Position numbers and translations under genes: made by a program. Positions 14,769 through 23,670 of a stretch of DNA of 64,000 nt are shown here, one piece after another. Position 1 is the stretch's first letter. Each line of letters begins with the position of its first letter. Under the pieces are notes generated by a model. The model did no database searches, was not told where the DNA came from, and worked only from the letters and a program-made list of their open reading frames with translations. Source of the stretch: an uncultured Clostridia bacterium (GTDB lineage Bacteria; Bacillota; Clostridia; Oscillospirales; Ruminococcaceae); the NCBI GenBank assembly GCA_944387885.1, contig CALXGR010000004.1:18598-82597 (forward strand). Reading direction: 5' to 3'.

Positions 14769-15857
14769 ATGGAACACCACAATCCCCTGCTGACCGGGGA
14801 AACCAGCGGAAAGAAATTCATTACCATCGGAGAGATCATGCTTCGGCTGACTCCTCCCAACTACGAAAAAATCAGAATGGCTTCCAGCTTTGAAGCCAGC
14901 TACGGCGGGGCAGAGGCCAACATTGCCCTGGCCCTGGCAAACCTGGGTGTGGACAGCACCTTTTTCAGTGTAGTCCCCAACAACAGCCTGGGTAAGAGCG
15001 CCGTGCGCATGCTGCGCTCCAACGATGTACATTGCACCCCCATGATTCTGACCACTCCCCAGGAGACCCCCACCCACCGGCTGGGCACCTACTACCTGGA
15101 AACCGGCTACGGAATCCGGCCCAGCAAGGTCACCTATGACCGGAAGCACAGCGCCATCACCGAATATGACTTCTCCAATTTCGATGTAAAGGAACTGCTG
15201 GAAGGGTTCGACTGGCTCCACCTGTCCGGAATCACCCCCGCCCTGGCCCCTAACTGCCGGGAACTGACCCTCCGGGTCATCAAGGCGGCCAAGGAACTGG
15301 GGCTCACCGTCAGCTTTGACGGCAACTTCCGCAGCACTCTCTGGAGCTGGGAGGAGGCCCGGGACTTCTGCACCCTTTGCCTGCCCTACACCGATGTGCT
15401 GCTGGGCATCGAACCCTACCACCTTTGGAAGGATGAGGAGGACCACTCCAAGGGCGACTGGAAGGATGACATTCCCTTCCAGCCCAGCTATGAGGAGCAG
15501 GATGAGGTGTTCCGCCGGTTTATTGAGCGGTATCCCAACCTGAAATGCATTGCCCGCCATGTGCGGTATGCCCACAGCGGCAGCGAGAACAGCCTGAAAG
15601 CCTATATGTGGTACCAGGGCCACACCTTCGAGAGCAAGCTGTTCACCTTCAATATCCTGGACCGGGTAGGGGGCGGCGACGCTTTTGCCAGCGGCCTGAT
15701 TTACGCCATGATGCATGACTACAAGCCCATGGACATGATCAACTTTGCAGTGGCCAGCAGCGCCATCAAGCACACCATCCATGGTGACGCCAACATCACC
15801 GACGATGTGTCCAGCATTCGGAACCTGATGAATGCCAGCTACGACATCAAACGGTAA
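14769..15857 (+). CDS. PfkB-family carbohydrate kinase (2-keto-3-deoxygluconate kinase-like)
   Basis: 362 residues, ribokinase fold. FGGAEANxA-type N-motif (YGGAEANIALALANLG) and the C-terminal catalytic DRVGGGDAFASGL are clear. FDGNFRSTLWSWEEAR resembles the KDG kinase branch, which makes 2-keto-3-deoxy-6-phosphogluconate; ribokinase-like alternatives cannot be excluded. I chose the ATG at 14769 behind GGAGGG, because an upstream start at 14724 coincides with the transcription start. Probably controlled by the divergent GntR protein. Confidence 0.85.
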   Translation: MEHHNPLLTGETSGKKFITIGEIMLRLTPPNYEKIRMASSFEASYGGAEANIALALANLGVDSTFFSVVPNNSLGKSAVRMLRSNDVHCTPMILTTPQETPTHRLGTYYLETGYGIRPSKVTYDRKHSAITEYDFSNFDVKELLEGFDWLHLSGITPALAPNCRELTLRVIKAAKELGLTVSFDGNFRSTLWSWEEARDFCTLCLPYTDVLLGIEPYHLWKDEEDHSKGDWKDDIPFQPSYEEQDEVFRRFIERYPNLKCIARHVRYAHSGSENSLKAYMWYQGHTFESKLFTFNILDRVGGGDAFASGLIYAMMHDYKPMDMINFAVASSAIKHTIHGDANITDDVSSIRNLMNASYDIKR

Positions 15858-15870
15858 ATTTACCCCCACA

Positions 15871-15903
15871 GAGGGCAGGGAAACCTGCCCTCTCATTTTA
15901 TTT
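15871..15903 (+). terminator. Terminator after the sugar kinase
   Basis: Nine-base-pair stem GAGGGCAGG with CCTGCCCTC around GAAA-type loop, then TCATTTTATTTT. Confidence 0.85.
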
Positions 15904-15913
15904 TAAAATCCTG

Positions 15914-15952
15914 TTGACAAAGTATAGTTAAGATGATATCATAATGATATCA
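15914..15952 (+). promoter_or_regulatory. Promoter with perfect palindromic operator for the SPFH operon
   Basis: TTGACA (15914-15919), 17 bp, TATCAT (15937-15942). The 19-bp perfect palindrome TGATATCATAATGATATCA (15934-15952) covers the -10 box, so a bound dimer would block transcription. Confidence 0.75.
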
Positions 15953-15988
15953 AAACAAGTTGCCTTTTTCTTAAAGGAGGAATGAAAG

Positions 15989-17041
15989 ATGACAGAAAAA
16001 ATTTTGCAGACCCGGAAAAACGGGATGGCGGCCCTGCTGCTGATTCTGCTTGTGTATGCTGCGGGGATTGCCTTGTTTATCCTCAGCCTGACGGCCTGGG
16101 CCCGGTATGATTTCTGGGGTGAGACCATCCCCAATGTTCCGGCCATGGTGGTTGGCATCCTGATCATGGCTCTGGGCTGGATTCCCCTCTGCGGCCTTAA
16201 GGTCCTGAAACCCCAGGAGGCCCTGGTCCTCACCCTCTTCGGCAACTACATTGGCACCCTGAAAGGGGAGGGCTTTTACTGGGTCAACCCCTTCTGCACC
16301 GCCGTCAACCCTGCTGCTGCCACTCGGCTGAGCCAGAGCGGGGATGTGAAGGATGGAAACAGCGTAGCCGCCATCCTCACCAGCGGCCAGCAGAACAACG
16401 CTGCCGCCGCCCAGGCCATGGCCAACGGAAAGAAGATTTCCCTGAAACAGATGACCCTGAACAATGCCCGGCAGAAAATCAACGACTGCCTGGGCAACCC
16501 GGTGGAAATCGGTATCGCAGTTATCTGGCGGGTCACCGACACGGCCAAGGCAGTGTTCAATGTGGACAACTACAAGGAATACCTCTCCCTCCAGTGCGAC
16601 AGCGCCCTGCGGAACGTGGTCCGGATCTACCCTTATGATGTGGCCCCCAATGTGGATACCACAGGTGACGGCCACGCCGATGACGGCAGCCTGCGGGGGT
16701 CCAGCGAGGTGGTAGCCCGGCGGATTCGGGACGAAATTCAGGAGAGCGTTCGGGAAGCCGGTCTGGAAATTCTGGATGCCCGCATTACCTACCTGGCCTA
16801 CGCTCCCGAGATTGCAGCGGTCATGCTCCAGCGCCAGCAGGCCAGCGCCATCATTGACGCCCGGAAGATGATCGTGGACGGTGCCGTAGGCATGGTGGAG
16901 ATGGCCCTGGAACGCCTGGCGGAAAACAATACCATTGAGATGGATGATGAACGGAAGGCGGCCATGGTGTCCAACCTGCTGGTGGTTCTCTGCGGCAACC
17001 ATGACGCACAGCCGGTGGTGAACTCCGGCAGCCTGTATTAA
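15989..17041 (+). CDS. SPFH/prohibitin-domain membrane protein
   Basis: 350 residues. Two N-terminal transmembrane helices (about 13-36 and 48-68) precede an SPFH band-7 domain ([55 protein letters not shown]) and a coiled-coil region. SPFH proteins form oligomeric membrane scaffolds. ATG behind AAAGGAGG. It is co-transcribed with a small ribbon-helix-helix protein 12 bases downstream, a known pairing whose function is not established. Confidence 0.87.
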   Translation: MTEKILQTRKNGMAALLLILLVYAAGIALFILSLTAWARYDFWGETIPNVPAMVVGILIMALGWIPLCGLKVLKPQEALVLTLFGNYIGTLKGEGFYWVNPFCTAVNPAAATRLSQSGDVKDGNSVAAILTSGQQNNAAAAQAMANGKKISLKQMTLNNARQKINDCLGNPVEIGIAVIWRVTDTAKAVFNVDNYKEYLSLQCDSALRNVVRIYPYDVAPNVDTTGDGHADDGSLRGSSEVVARRIRDEIQESVREAGLEILDARITYLAYAPEIAAVMLQRQQASAIIDARKMIVDGAVGMVEMALERLAENNTIEMDDERKAAMVSNLLVVLCGNHDAQPVVNSGSLY

Positions 17042-17053
17042 GGAACTGGTCCC

Positions 17054-17257
17054 ATGGCGGACGGTCCCAAGAAGCAGGTCCCTCTCCGGCTTTCCCCCAA
17101 GCTGTATAACCAGCTGGCAGCCTGGGCGGAGGATGACTTCCGGAGCCTGAACGGGCAGATCGAGTATCTCCTTACCGAGTGTGTCCGGCAGCGGAAGAAA
17201 AACGGAAAGTATGTGGGGGAGGACATCGACAAACCCATAGAACTGGATATTGAGTAA
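17054..17257 (+). CDS. Arc-like ribbon-helix-helix protein
   Basis: 67 residues. VPLRLSPKLYNQLAAWAEDDFRSLNGQIEYLLTECVRQR matches the Arc/MetJ ribbon-helix-helix fold, with a basic beta strand and two helices, so it should bind DNA as a dimer. A short acidic tail follows. It is coupled to the SPFH gene. The natural inference is autoregulation through the 19-bp palindrome over the operon promoter. No toxin partner is present. Confidence 0.78.
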   Translation: MADGPKKQVPLRLSPKLYNQLAAWAEDDFRSLNGQIEYLLTECVRQRKKNGKYVGEDIDKPIELDIE

Positions 17258-17263
17258 AGAAAA

Positions 17264-17290
17264 GGACCCTTCCAACCGGAAGGGCCCTCT
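17264..17290. terminator. Bidirectional terminator
   Basis: Ten-base-pair stem with one mismatch (17264-17273 with 17278-17287), between convergent genes. Confidence 0.7.
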
Positions 17291-17295
17291 TCTTA

Positions 17296-17892
17296 TTATA
17301 CAGCCGGGGGAATCTCCTCCGGCTCATCCAGTTTGTCCAGATAAAGGGAAAGATCATTGAGGGTCAGGCAGATCCAGATGGTTACCACAATGCCGATTCC
17401 CAAAACCCAGTACATTCTTGCCCCGGTTATAAACTGGGAGACCGGAGGCAGCCCCACCGCCATAATGAAGGTGGAAAGAAGGGTTTTCACTGTCCGGAGC
17501 CGGAGCAGTTTCTTGACACTGGGATATTCCTTCATCCGGGCAGTCTCCGCCAGATCGGTGAGAAGCTGGAAGTGAAAGTAAAGTCCCGCCACCCCGGCGG
17601 CTGCCTGGGCCAGCTGCCAGAGGCTGGTCCCCAACAGGCCGGTGGGGGTGATGGAGAAAAGGGTGAAGAGCCAGCATACTCCCTCCCAGGTGGCAAGCCC
17701 CCGGCCCAGGGGCCGCAGAAGCAAAGCGGAAGGCCGGGTGAGGGCCAGGTCGGGAAGAATCTCATTGATGAAGAGATACCCCACCCAGTTGGGAAGAATG
17801 TTCAGGGTCCCTATGTTCAGATTGAGATGAAGGAAGAGATATCCTTTCAGAATGCTGTCCGCCGCATTGGCGGCAGGGGTACGCTTTTTCAT
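17296..17892 (-). CDS. Multi-pass membrane protein of unknown function
   Basis: 198 residues with about four to five hydrophobic segments (around 34-48, 70-90, 95-112, 133-155, 160-180). I do not recognise the family. It begins inside the stop of the M56 peptidase gene (ATGA overlap) and is the third gene of the blaI-blaR1 operon, so it may belong to the same stress response. Acidic C-terminal tail. Confidence 0.75.
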   Translation of the reverse strand: MKKRTPAANAADSILKGYLFLHLNLNIGTLNILPNWVGYLFINEILPDLALTRPSALLLRPLGRGLATWEGVCWLFTLFSITPTGLLGTSLWQLAQAAAGVAGLYFHFQLLTDLAETARMKEYPSVKKLLRLRTVKTLLSTFIMAVGLPPVSQFITGARMYWVLGIGIVVTIWICLTLNDLSLYLDKLDEPEEIPPAV

Positions 17893-19886
17893 CCTGCTTC
17901 ACCTCCCAGTACAAGGTCCGCTGTCAGCTGTCCGTCCCAGTAGATTTGAACCGGGATGGCCTGGGGCAGTTCCACCAGACCGTCTTTCAGGCCGACACCG
18001 CCGCCGCTGCCACCCCGGATGAATCCATCCCAGCCATCTATAACCTGCTGCCGGTCCCACTGGGTGCCGTCGCTGCCGCCGCCTCCAATGCCCTCGCTGT
18101 CATCCACACCCCAGTCGGTGCCGGGGACATACTCTGGGTCACAGAGCAGCTGGATCTGTACATACCGCTGAGGAGAATCAGGGCTCTCCAGATTGCACTG
18201 GTACTGGTAGAAGCAGTAGAGCATTCCCTCAGAAAACTCCATGTCCGGATAAAGGTTGTTGTCCAGGTAGGCGGTCCCGGTCCAGCCCCGGTTTTCCTGG
18301 GAGCGGTTTTCCTGACGGTAGCTGGCAGATACCCCCACCCGGAGGGTGCCGAAGTCCCCCTCCACCAGGTATTCCTGGGCCAGAGGACTTTCCTCCCAGT
18401 CTTCAACCCAGGGATAGGCTTGCAGGGAATAGAAGGAGGGAGTGCGGGACAGTTCTTTTACCACCCATCCGCCGTCTGCCCGGGTCAAGACCACCTGAAA
18501 CAGCACTGTGCCGGAAAATTCGCTGGAATCCTCCTGATTTTTCATCATCAGGCCGGTGTCCGGGTCCAGGAAACCTTCGGTGGCCATCACTACCTGGGCA
18601 ATGTATCCGTCTCCGTTGGGGGTCAGATTGTAAATCTCATATCCCTGAGAAGGATCGGAAATGTCCATCCAATCCCCGCTGTCCAGGTGATAGGCCACCC
18701 ATCCGTCCTGGGCGCTGCGGACCATCTCGGCTTCCAGGTCAGGGTGCTCATTCAAGGGAGTTACCGTGGCAAGGTAAGCGCCGTTCTCCAAAAGGATTCC
18801 CTTGGCCCAGGTGTCCAAAGCGCCTGCTACCGTGGTGCACCGGTTGAGCCGGGCGGCGGCCAGGGCCAGCTCCAGCTCAGACTCCGAAACCGGAGTAAAG
18901 AGATTGGTGGAATATTGTGGGGCTGCCCCCATGAGAAGGGGCCCGGCCAGGGCCAGCCCAATACAGACCGACACCAGAGCCATCCCCCGTGGATATTTTT
19001 TGAACCGGGCAATGGCGGCAATTCGCCGGGCAATGTTTTTGCTGCCGTTGGAGATACTGGTGGTGCCGGGAGCCCGGGGATACCGGGTGGAGGCCATATC
19101 CAACAGAATCACTCCGTATTCCCGGCGCTCCTCTCCCTCCAGCCGTTCCAGCACCCGCTGGTCGCAGAGACTTTCCAGGTCGTTGCCGATTCGGTCAAAG
19201 CAGTACCAGAGAAAGGGATTGCACCAGTGGAGCCCCCGGAGAAAGGCCCAGAACAGGTGCTGGGCGTTGTCATGATATTTCAGGTGAAGCAGTTCGTGAA
19301 GGAGAACTTTTTCATCCAGCTCTTTCCCGGCGGGGAGAGCCAGCAGGGAGGGGAACCCTCCGCAGACAAAGGGGGATTCCAGCCCTTCCACCAGCACCAC
19401 CCGGCACCGGGGGAGATGGTATTTCTCCCGGACTTCCTCTATCTTTTCCAGAAGGGCGGGGGAGGGGGCGGATCCCTGCTTTTTCAGGATATGCCGCAGT
19501 CTGGCCCACCGGAAAAGAGTGCGGCCCCAGAAAAAGAGCACGCCCGCCAGATAAAGGCAGAACAGCCAGTCGGTAATGCTCCGGGGCGCTCCCGTGACCC
19601 AAGGCAGGGGACCGGTAATGCCCAGAGCCTGGTTCAGGGAGGTGTAGGCGGAGGAAAGCCCGGCCTCCACCTGGCACCGTGCCAGTTCCAGCCCCAGGGG
19701 AAGGGGAAAAATCACCCACCGGTTGGGGAAGGCGGGAATCAGAAGCCGCAGTCCCAGAAGTCCCCAGATTCCATACTGCCATCGGGGGCTGAGCTTATCT
19801 TCCATAAGGGCTTTCAGCAAAAGCAGAAGCCCGGCCACCAGACTGGCCGTAAGGGTCTGGAGCAAAAAGGCCCAGAGATTGGTCAT
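17889..19886 (-). CDS. BlaR1/MecR1-type M56 antirepressor metallopeptidase
   Basis: 665 residues. Three or four N-terminal membrane helices surround a cytosolic zinc protease domain with HELLHLKYHDN and the downstream CDQRVLERL motif. A further helix at about 308-325 leads to an extracytoplasmic C-terminal region of about 330 residues. In BlaR1 that region is a penicillin-binding sensor, but here I find no SxxK/SxN/KTG set; it looks like an unrelated domain, so the inducing signal is unknown. On activation the protease is expected to cause loss of BlaI. Three bases from blaI. Confidence 0.85.
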   Translation of the reverse strand: MTNLWAFLLQTLTASLVAGLLLLLKALMEDKLSPRWQYGIWGLLGLRLLIPAFPNRWVIFPLPLGLELARCQVEAGLSSAYTSLNQALGITGPLPWVTGAPRSITDWLFCLYLAGVLFFWGRTLFRWARLRHILKKQGSAPSPALLEKIEEVREKYHLPRCRVVLVEGLESPFVCGGFPSLLALPAGKELDEKVLLHELLHLKYHDNAQHLFWAFLRGLHWCNPFLWYCFDRIGNDLESLCDQRVLERLEGEERREYGVILLDMASTRYPRAPGTTSISNGSKNIARRIAAIARFKKYPRGMALVSVCIGLALAGPLLMGAAPQYSTNLFTPVSESELELALAAARLNRCTTVAGALDTWAKGILLENGAYLATVTPLNEHPDLEAEMVRSAQDGWVAYHLDSGDWMDISDPSQGYEIYNLTPNGDGYIAQVVMATEGFLDPDTGLMMKNQEDSSEFSGTVLFQVVLTRADGGWVVKELSRTPSFYSLQAYPWVEDWEESPLAQEYLVEGDFGTLRVGVSASYRQENRSQENRGWTGTAYLDNNLYPDMEFSEGMLYCFYQYQCNLESPDSPQRYVQIQLLCDPEYVPGTDWGVDDSEGIGGGGSDGTQWDRQQVIDGWDGFIRGGSGGGVGLKDGLVELPQAIPVQIYWDGQLTADLVLGGEAG

Positions 19887-19889
19887 GGT

Positions 19890-20249
19890 TTACACCTCCA
19901 TCTCGTCCAGCAGCTTCCGCAGCCGGTCCCGTTCCTGGGGAGTGATGGTGCTCTCCTGCAAAAAGGCGGCCACCAGGTCCCCGGCGGAACCTCCGTATAC
20001 CCGGGACAGCAGGTCCTTCCGCTCTGCCCGGCGGCATTCCTCTCGGCTCACCCCTGCGCTGTAGGGAGCCTTCTGTTCGTGGTCCACCCGGACCAGCCCT
20101 TTGGCCCCCATCCGGTTGAGGTAGGTGTATACCGTGTTCCGGCTCCACCCCTTTGTCCCCGTAAGGGCCTGGACCACCTGGCCCAGAGTGCAGGGACCTT
20201 CCTCCCACAGCACCTCCATGACGGCCCACTCGGAATCAGTCATTCCCAT
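19890..20249 (-). CDS. BlaI/MecI/CopY-family repressor
   Basis: 119 residues. A penicillinase-repressor winged helix begins MTDSEWAVMEVLWEEGPCTLGQVVQAL and TVYTYLNRMGAKGLV contains the recognition helix; the C-terminus dimerises. It represses its own operon with the M56 peptidase until the sensor inactivates it. Two TACA-N2-TGTA operators are visible just upstream. ATG behind GGAGGG. Confidence 0.93.
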   Translation of the reverse strand: MGMTDSEWAVMEVLWEEGPCTLGQVVQALTGTKGWSRNTVYTYLNRMGAKGLVRVDHEQKAPYSAGVSREECRRAERKDLLSRVYGGSAGDLVAAFLQESTITPQERDRLRKLLDEMEV

Positions 20250-20263
20250 GGATAACCCTCCTT

Positions 20264-20320
20264 CCTACAAATGTAGGTGTTCTTTGATTTTATCCTACAC
20301 TTGTAGGATGATTTTGTCAA
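20264..20320 (-). promoter_or_regulatory. BlaI operators and promoter
   Basis: On the minus strand TTGACA (20315-20320) and TAGGAT are spaced by 17 bp. Two dyads match the BlaI consensus TACA-N2-TGTA: CCTACAAATGTAGG (20264-20277) and ATCCTACACTTGTAGGAT (20292-20309). The second covers the -10 box. Confidence 0.88.
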
Positions 20321-20321
20321 C

Positions 20322-20355
20322 AAAAAAATCCCTACCCCCGGAAAGGGGCAGGGAT
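20322..20355 (-). terminator. Terminator after nfnB
   Basis: Eleven-base-pair stem (20328-20338 with 20345-20355, one mismatch) followed on the minus strand by seven T. Confidence 0.82.
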
Positions 20356-20378
20356 GAAAGGTGAAAAAGAATGGGTTA

Positions 20379-21782
20379 TTACTTGTTCTTGTTCTGGATG
20401 TACTCGTCCATAGCCTTGGCGGCAGCCTTGCCGGCGCCCATGGCCAGGATGACGGTGGCGGCGCCGGTGACAGCGTCACCGCCTGCGTAAACCCCTTCCC
20501 GGCTGGTCAGGCCGTCCTCACCGTTGGTGACGATGCAGCCGTGACGGTTGGTTTCCAGACCGGGGGTGGTGCTCCGGATCAGGGGGTTGGGGCTGGTGCC
20601 GATGGACATGATCATGGTGTCCACCTCCAGCACAAAGTCGCTGCCCTCCTTGACAATGGGACGGCGGCGGCCGGAAGCATCAGGCTCGCCCAGCTCCATC
20701 TCTACGCACCGCATACCACGGACCATGCCGTTCTCGTCTCCCAGAACCTCCACAGGGTTACAGAGGGTCTTGAAGATGATGCCTTCCTCCTGGGCATGCT
20801 CCACCTCTTCCAGACGGGCGGGCAGTTCCTTCATGCTCCGGCGGTAGACAATGTAAACGGTCTCGGCGCCCAGCCGCTTGGCGCACCGGGCAGCATCCAT
20901 GGCCACGTTGCCGCCGCCTACTACGGCTACGGCATGGCTGTGCATAATGGGAGTCTTGCTGTCGGAACGGTAAGCCTTCATCAGGTTTACACGGGTCAGG
21001 TACTCGTTGGCGCTGTAAACACCCTTCAGGCTCTCGCCGGGGATTCCCATAAAGTTGGGCAGACCGGCGCCGGAAGCAATGTAGACACCCTCGTATCCCA
21101 TCTCGCCCATCAGCTCGTCCACGGTGAGGACCTTGCCGATGACCATGTTGGTCTCGATTTTAACGCCCAGGTCCTTCAGGCCGTCGATTTCCTTCTGGAC
21201 GATTTCCTTGGGCAGACGGAACTGGGGAATACCATACATCAGCACGCCGCCAGCCACATGAAGGGCTTCGTAAACGGTGACATCGTAGCCCTTCTTGGCC
21301 AGGTCGCCTGCAGCGGTCAGACCGCTGGGGCCGGCGCCGATGATGGCTACCTTGTGGCCGTTGGGCTGGGGACGGGGAGGAACCTCGCAGGTGTTCTCCC
21401 GGTGCCAGTCGGCTACAAACCGCTCCAGGCGGCCAATGCCTACGCTCTCCCCCTTGATGCCACGGGTGCACTTTCCTTCGCACTGGTTCTCCTGGGGGCA
21501 GACCCGGCCGCAGACGGCGGGGAGGGAGGAATCCCGGGCAATCACCTGGTAAGCCTCCTCAAAGTTGCCCTCGGCTACCTGATGGATGAAGGCGGGAATG
21601 TCGATGCCTACAGGGCAGCCGCTCTGGCAGGGCTTGTTCTTGCACTGGATGCACCGCTTGGCCTCGTTGACGGCCATCTCGGCGGTGTAGCCCAGAGCCA
21701 CTTCCTCAAAGTTCTTGTTTCGCACATTGGGGTCCTGACTGGGCATGGGGCATTTATGAGGGTCCATATTGAAATTAGGCAT
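20379..21782 (-). CDS. nfnB: NADPH-binding flavoprotein subunit of ferredoxin:NADP oxidoreductase (NfnB/GltD-like)
   Basis: 467 residues. The N-terminal two [4Fe-4S] ferredoxin-like region shows RCIQCKNKPCQSGCPVGIDIPAFI and CGRVCPQENQCEGKC. The FAD motif is AIIGAGPSGLTAAGDLAKKGYDV (about 150) and the NADPH motif VAVVGGGNVAMDAARCAKRLGA (about 290). Annotation as glutamate synthase small subunit is common, but pairing with the gene just upstream fits NfnAB, which couples NADH, reduced ferredoxin and NADP+ by electron bifurcation. It follows nfnA by one base and ends at a terminator. Confidence 0.85.
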   Translation of the reverse strand: MPNFNMDPHKCPMPSQDPNVRNKNFEEVALGYTAEMAVNEAKRCIQCKNKPCQSGCPVGIDIPAFIHQVAEGNFEEAYQVIARDSSLPAVCGRVCPQENQCEGKCTRGIKGESVGIGRLERFVADWHRENTCEVPPRPQPNGHKVAIIGAGPSGLTAAGDLAKKGYDVTVYEALHVAGGVLMYGIPQFRLPKEIVQKEIDGLKDLGVKIETNMVIGKVLTVDELMGEMGYEGVYIASGAGLPNFMGIPGESLKGVYSANEYLTRVNLMKAYRSDSKTPIMHSHAVAVVGGGNVAMDAARCAKRLGAETVYIVYRRSMKELPARLEEVEHAQEEGIIFKTLCNPVEVLGDENGMVRGMRCVEMELGEPDASGRRRPIVKEGSDFVLEVDTMIMSIGTSPNPLIRSTTPGLETNRHGCIVTNGEDGLTSREGVYAGGDAVTGAATVILAMGAGKAAAKAMDEYIQNKNK

Positions 21783-21783
21783 T

Positions 21784-22647
21784 TTACTTTACCTCCTGCT
21801 TCATCAGGTTGCAGTGTTCGTCCCGGCGATGGGTCTCAAATTCCTTGTACATGGACCCGCGCTTCATGGCCTCGTCAAAGTCTACCAGGTGTCCGTCAAA
21901 ATCGGGGCCGTCCACACAGGCAAACTTGGTCTCGCCGCCCACGGTGAGACGGCAGCCGCCGCACATACCGGTGCCGTCGATCATAATGGGGTTCATGGAG
22001 ACGATGGTCTTGATGCCGTATTTCTTGGTGGTCTGGCAGACAAACTTCATCATGATCAGGGGTCCGATGGTGATGACTTCGTCGTACTGGTTCCCTTCCT
22101 GAATGAGGGCTTCCAGGGCGGCGGTGACCACACCCTTCTCGCCGTAGCTGCCGTCGTCGGTCATAATTTTCAGCACATCGCTGCAGGCTTTGAACTCGTC
22201 TTCCAGAATCAGCAGATCCTTGTTCCGGAAGCCTACCACGCTGTGGACTTCGCAGCCCTGCTCGTGGAGCTTCTGGGCAATGGGCAGGGCAATGGCGCAG
22301 CCCACGCCGCCGCCTACCACGCAGACCTTCTTCAGGCCTTCGGTGTGGCTGGCAACACCCAAGGGGCCCACAAAATCATGTACGCTGTCCCCGGCATTCA
22401 GGGTATCCAGCTCCATGGTGGTGCCGCCTACGATCTGGTAAATGATGGTCACGGTGCCTGCCTGGCGGTCATAACCGGCGATGGTCAGGGGAATCCGCTC
22501 GCTGTCCTCCAGAGGACGCACAATGATAAACTGTCCCGGCTGGGCCTTTTTGGCAATGAGGGGAGCCTGGATCACCATTTTGGTCACAGTGGGATTGAGA
22601 GATACCTTCTCTACGATCTTATTCAATCTCTGTCCACTCCTTTTCAA
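21784..22647 (-). CDS. nfnA: FAD/[2Fe-2S] subunit of ferredoxin:NADP oxidoreductase (NfnA-like)
   Basis: 287 residues of the ferredoxin-NADP reductase/dihydroorotate dehydrogenase electron-transfer type. The FAD segment GQFIIVRPLEDSERIPLTIAG is near 38-58 and the nucleotide segment VVGGGVGCAIALPIA near 110. The [2Fe-2S] cysteines lie at the C-terminus (GMCGGCRLTVGGETKFACVDGP). Together with nfnB it forms the NADH-dependent reduced ferredoxin:NADP+ complex, cytosolic. An alternative is sulfide dehydrogenase SudAB. Confidence 0.85.
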   Translation of the reverse strand: MKRSGQRLNKIVEKVSLNPTVTKMVIQAPLIAKKAQPGQFIIVRPLEDSERIPLTIAGYDRQAGTVTIIYQIVGGTTMELDTLNAGDSVHDFVGPLGVASHTEGLKKVCVVGGGVGCAIALPIAQKLHEQGCEVHSVVGFRNKDLLILEDEFKACSDVLKIMTDDGSYGEKGVVTAALEALIQEGNQYDEVITIGPLIMMKFVCQTTKKYGIKTIVSMNPIMIDGTGMCGGCRLTVGGETKFACVDGPDFDGHLVDFDEAMKRGSMYKEFETHRRDEHCNLMKQEVK

Positions 22648-22698
22648 GTAGATTTTCGCTTTCCCGTTTCCCTATAAAATTTTCGGTCAACCGATTCC

Positions 22699-22727
22699 AT
22701 TATATAAGAAACCCTTCCAAAAGGCAA
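22699..22727 (-). promoter_or_regulatory. Promoter of nfnAB
   Basis: Minus strand: TTGCCT (22722-22727), 17 bp, TATAAT (22699-22704), directly downstream of the fba terminator. Confidence 0.7.
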
Positions 22728-22760
22728 CAAAAATAGCCTCCCGCCCTGGAAAAAGGCAAC

Positions 22761-22790
22761 AAAAAACCCCGCCGGGGAATCCCGGCGGGG
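22761..22790 (-). terminator. Terminator after fba
   Basis: Ten-base-pair GC stem (22767-22776 with 22781-22790) followed on the minus strand by six T. Confidence 0.9.
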
Positions 22791-22806
22791 TAAGAGAGAT
22801 AAAAGA

Positions 22807-23670
22807 TCAGGCCTTATTGGCGCTGCCGAACAGCTCGATCTTCTCCCGAACGGTAGCCTTGATAGCCTCGGCACCGGGGGCCAGGAGCTTACGGGGGTCA
22901 AAGCCCTTGCCCTGCAGGTCCTTGCCGGCTTCCACATACTCACGGGTAGCAGCAGCAAAGGCGAGCTGGCACTCGGTGTTCACATTGATCTTGGAAACAC
23001 CCAGGCTGATGGCCTTCTTGATCATGTCGGCAGGGATGCCGGTGCCGCCATGGAGAACCAGGGGGATGTTATCGGTGGCCTGATGGATCTTGTCCAGAGC
23101 CTCGAAGTCCAGACCCTTCCAGTTCTCGGGGTACTTGCCGTGGATGTTGCCGATACCGGCAGCCAGGAAGTCAATGCCCAGAGCGGAGATCTTGGCGCAC
23201 TCAGCGGGATCGGCAACTTCGCCGGCACCGATAACGCCGTCCTCTTCGCCGCCGATGGAACCAACCTCAGCCTCGATGGAAACGCCCATGTCATGAGCCA
23301 TCTTGACCAGCTCGCTGGTCTTGGCAATGTTCTCCTCGAGATCGTAGTGGCTGCCGTCAAACATAATGCTGGTGAAGCCGGCTTCCAGGCAGGCCTTGGC
23401 GCCTTCGTAGGAGCCGTGGTCCAGGTGCAGAGCTACGGGAACGGTGATTCCCAGGCTCTCGTCCATGGCCTTGACCATGGCAGCTACGGTCTTGTAACCG
23501 GTCATATACTTACCGGCGCCCTCGGATACGCCCAGAATCACGGGGCTGTTCATCTCCTGAGCGGTGAGCAGAATGGATTTGGTCCATTCCAGGTTGTTGA
23601 TGTTGAACTGACCCACGGCATAGTGACCGTCACGGGCCTTCAAAAGCATTTCCGCTGCATTTACCAGCAT
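22807..23670 (-). CDS. fba: Class II fructose-bisphosphate aldolase
   Basis: 287 residues. Zinc-ligand motifs are visible: HLDHGSYEGAK, EAEVGSIGGEEDG, HGKYPENWKGLDF and LHGGTGIPADMIKKAI. It cleaves fructose-1,6-bisphosphate in glycolysis, or a tagatose-type analogue. I prefer the ATG at 23670 (MLVNAAEML), which lies 8 bases after GGGAGG, over the ATG two codons upstream. Promoter TTGCTT-N18-TATAAT on the minus strand (-10 at 23729-23734). Monocistronic with strong terminator and biased codons, as expected for high expression. Confidence 0.94.
   Translation of the reverse strand: MLVNAAEMLLKARDGHYAVGQFNINNLEWTKSILLTAQEMNSPVILGVSEGAGKYMTGYKTVAAMVKAMDESLGITVPVALHLDHGSYEGAKACLEAGFTSIMFDGSHYDLEENIAKTSELVKMAHDMGVSIEAEVGSIGGEEDGVIGAGEVADPAECAKISALGIDFLAAGIGNIHGKYPENWKGLDFEALDKIHQATDNIPLVLHGGTGIPADMIKKAISLGVSKINVNTECQLAFAAATREYVEAGKDLQGKGFDPRKLLAPGAEAIKATVREKIELFGSANKA

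Noticed and set aside
17946..20255. Long open frame on the plus strand (769 codons) opposite the M56 peptidase and blaI
   Set aside because: Antisense shadow of two well-supported genes with GC-rich codons; no family features and no ribosome site.
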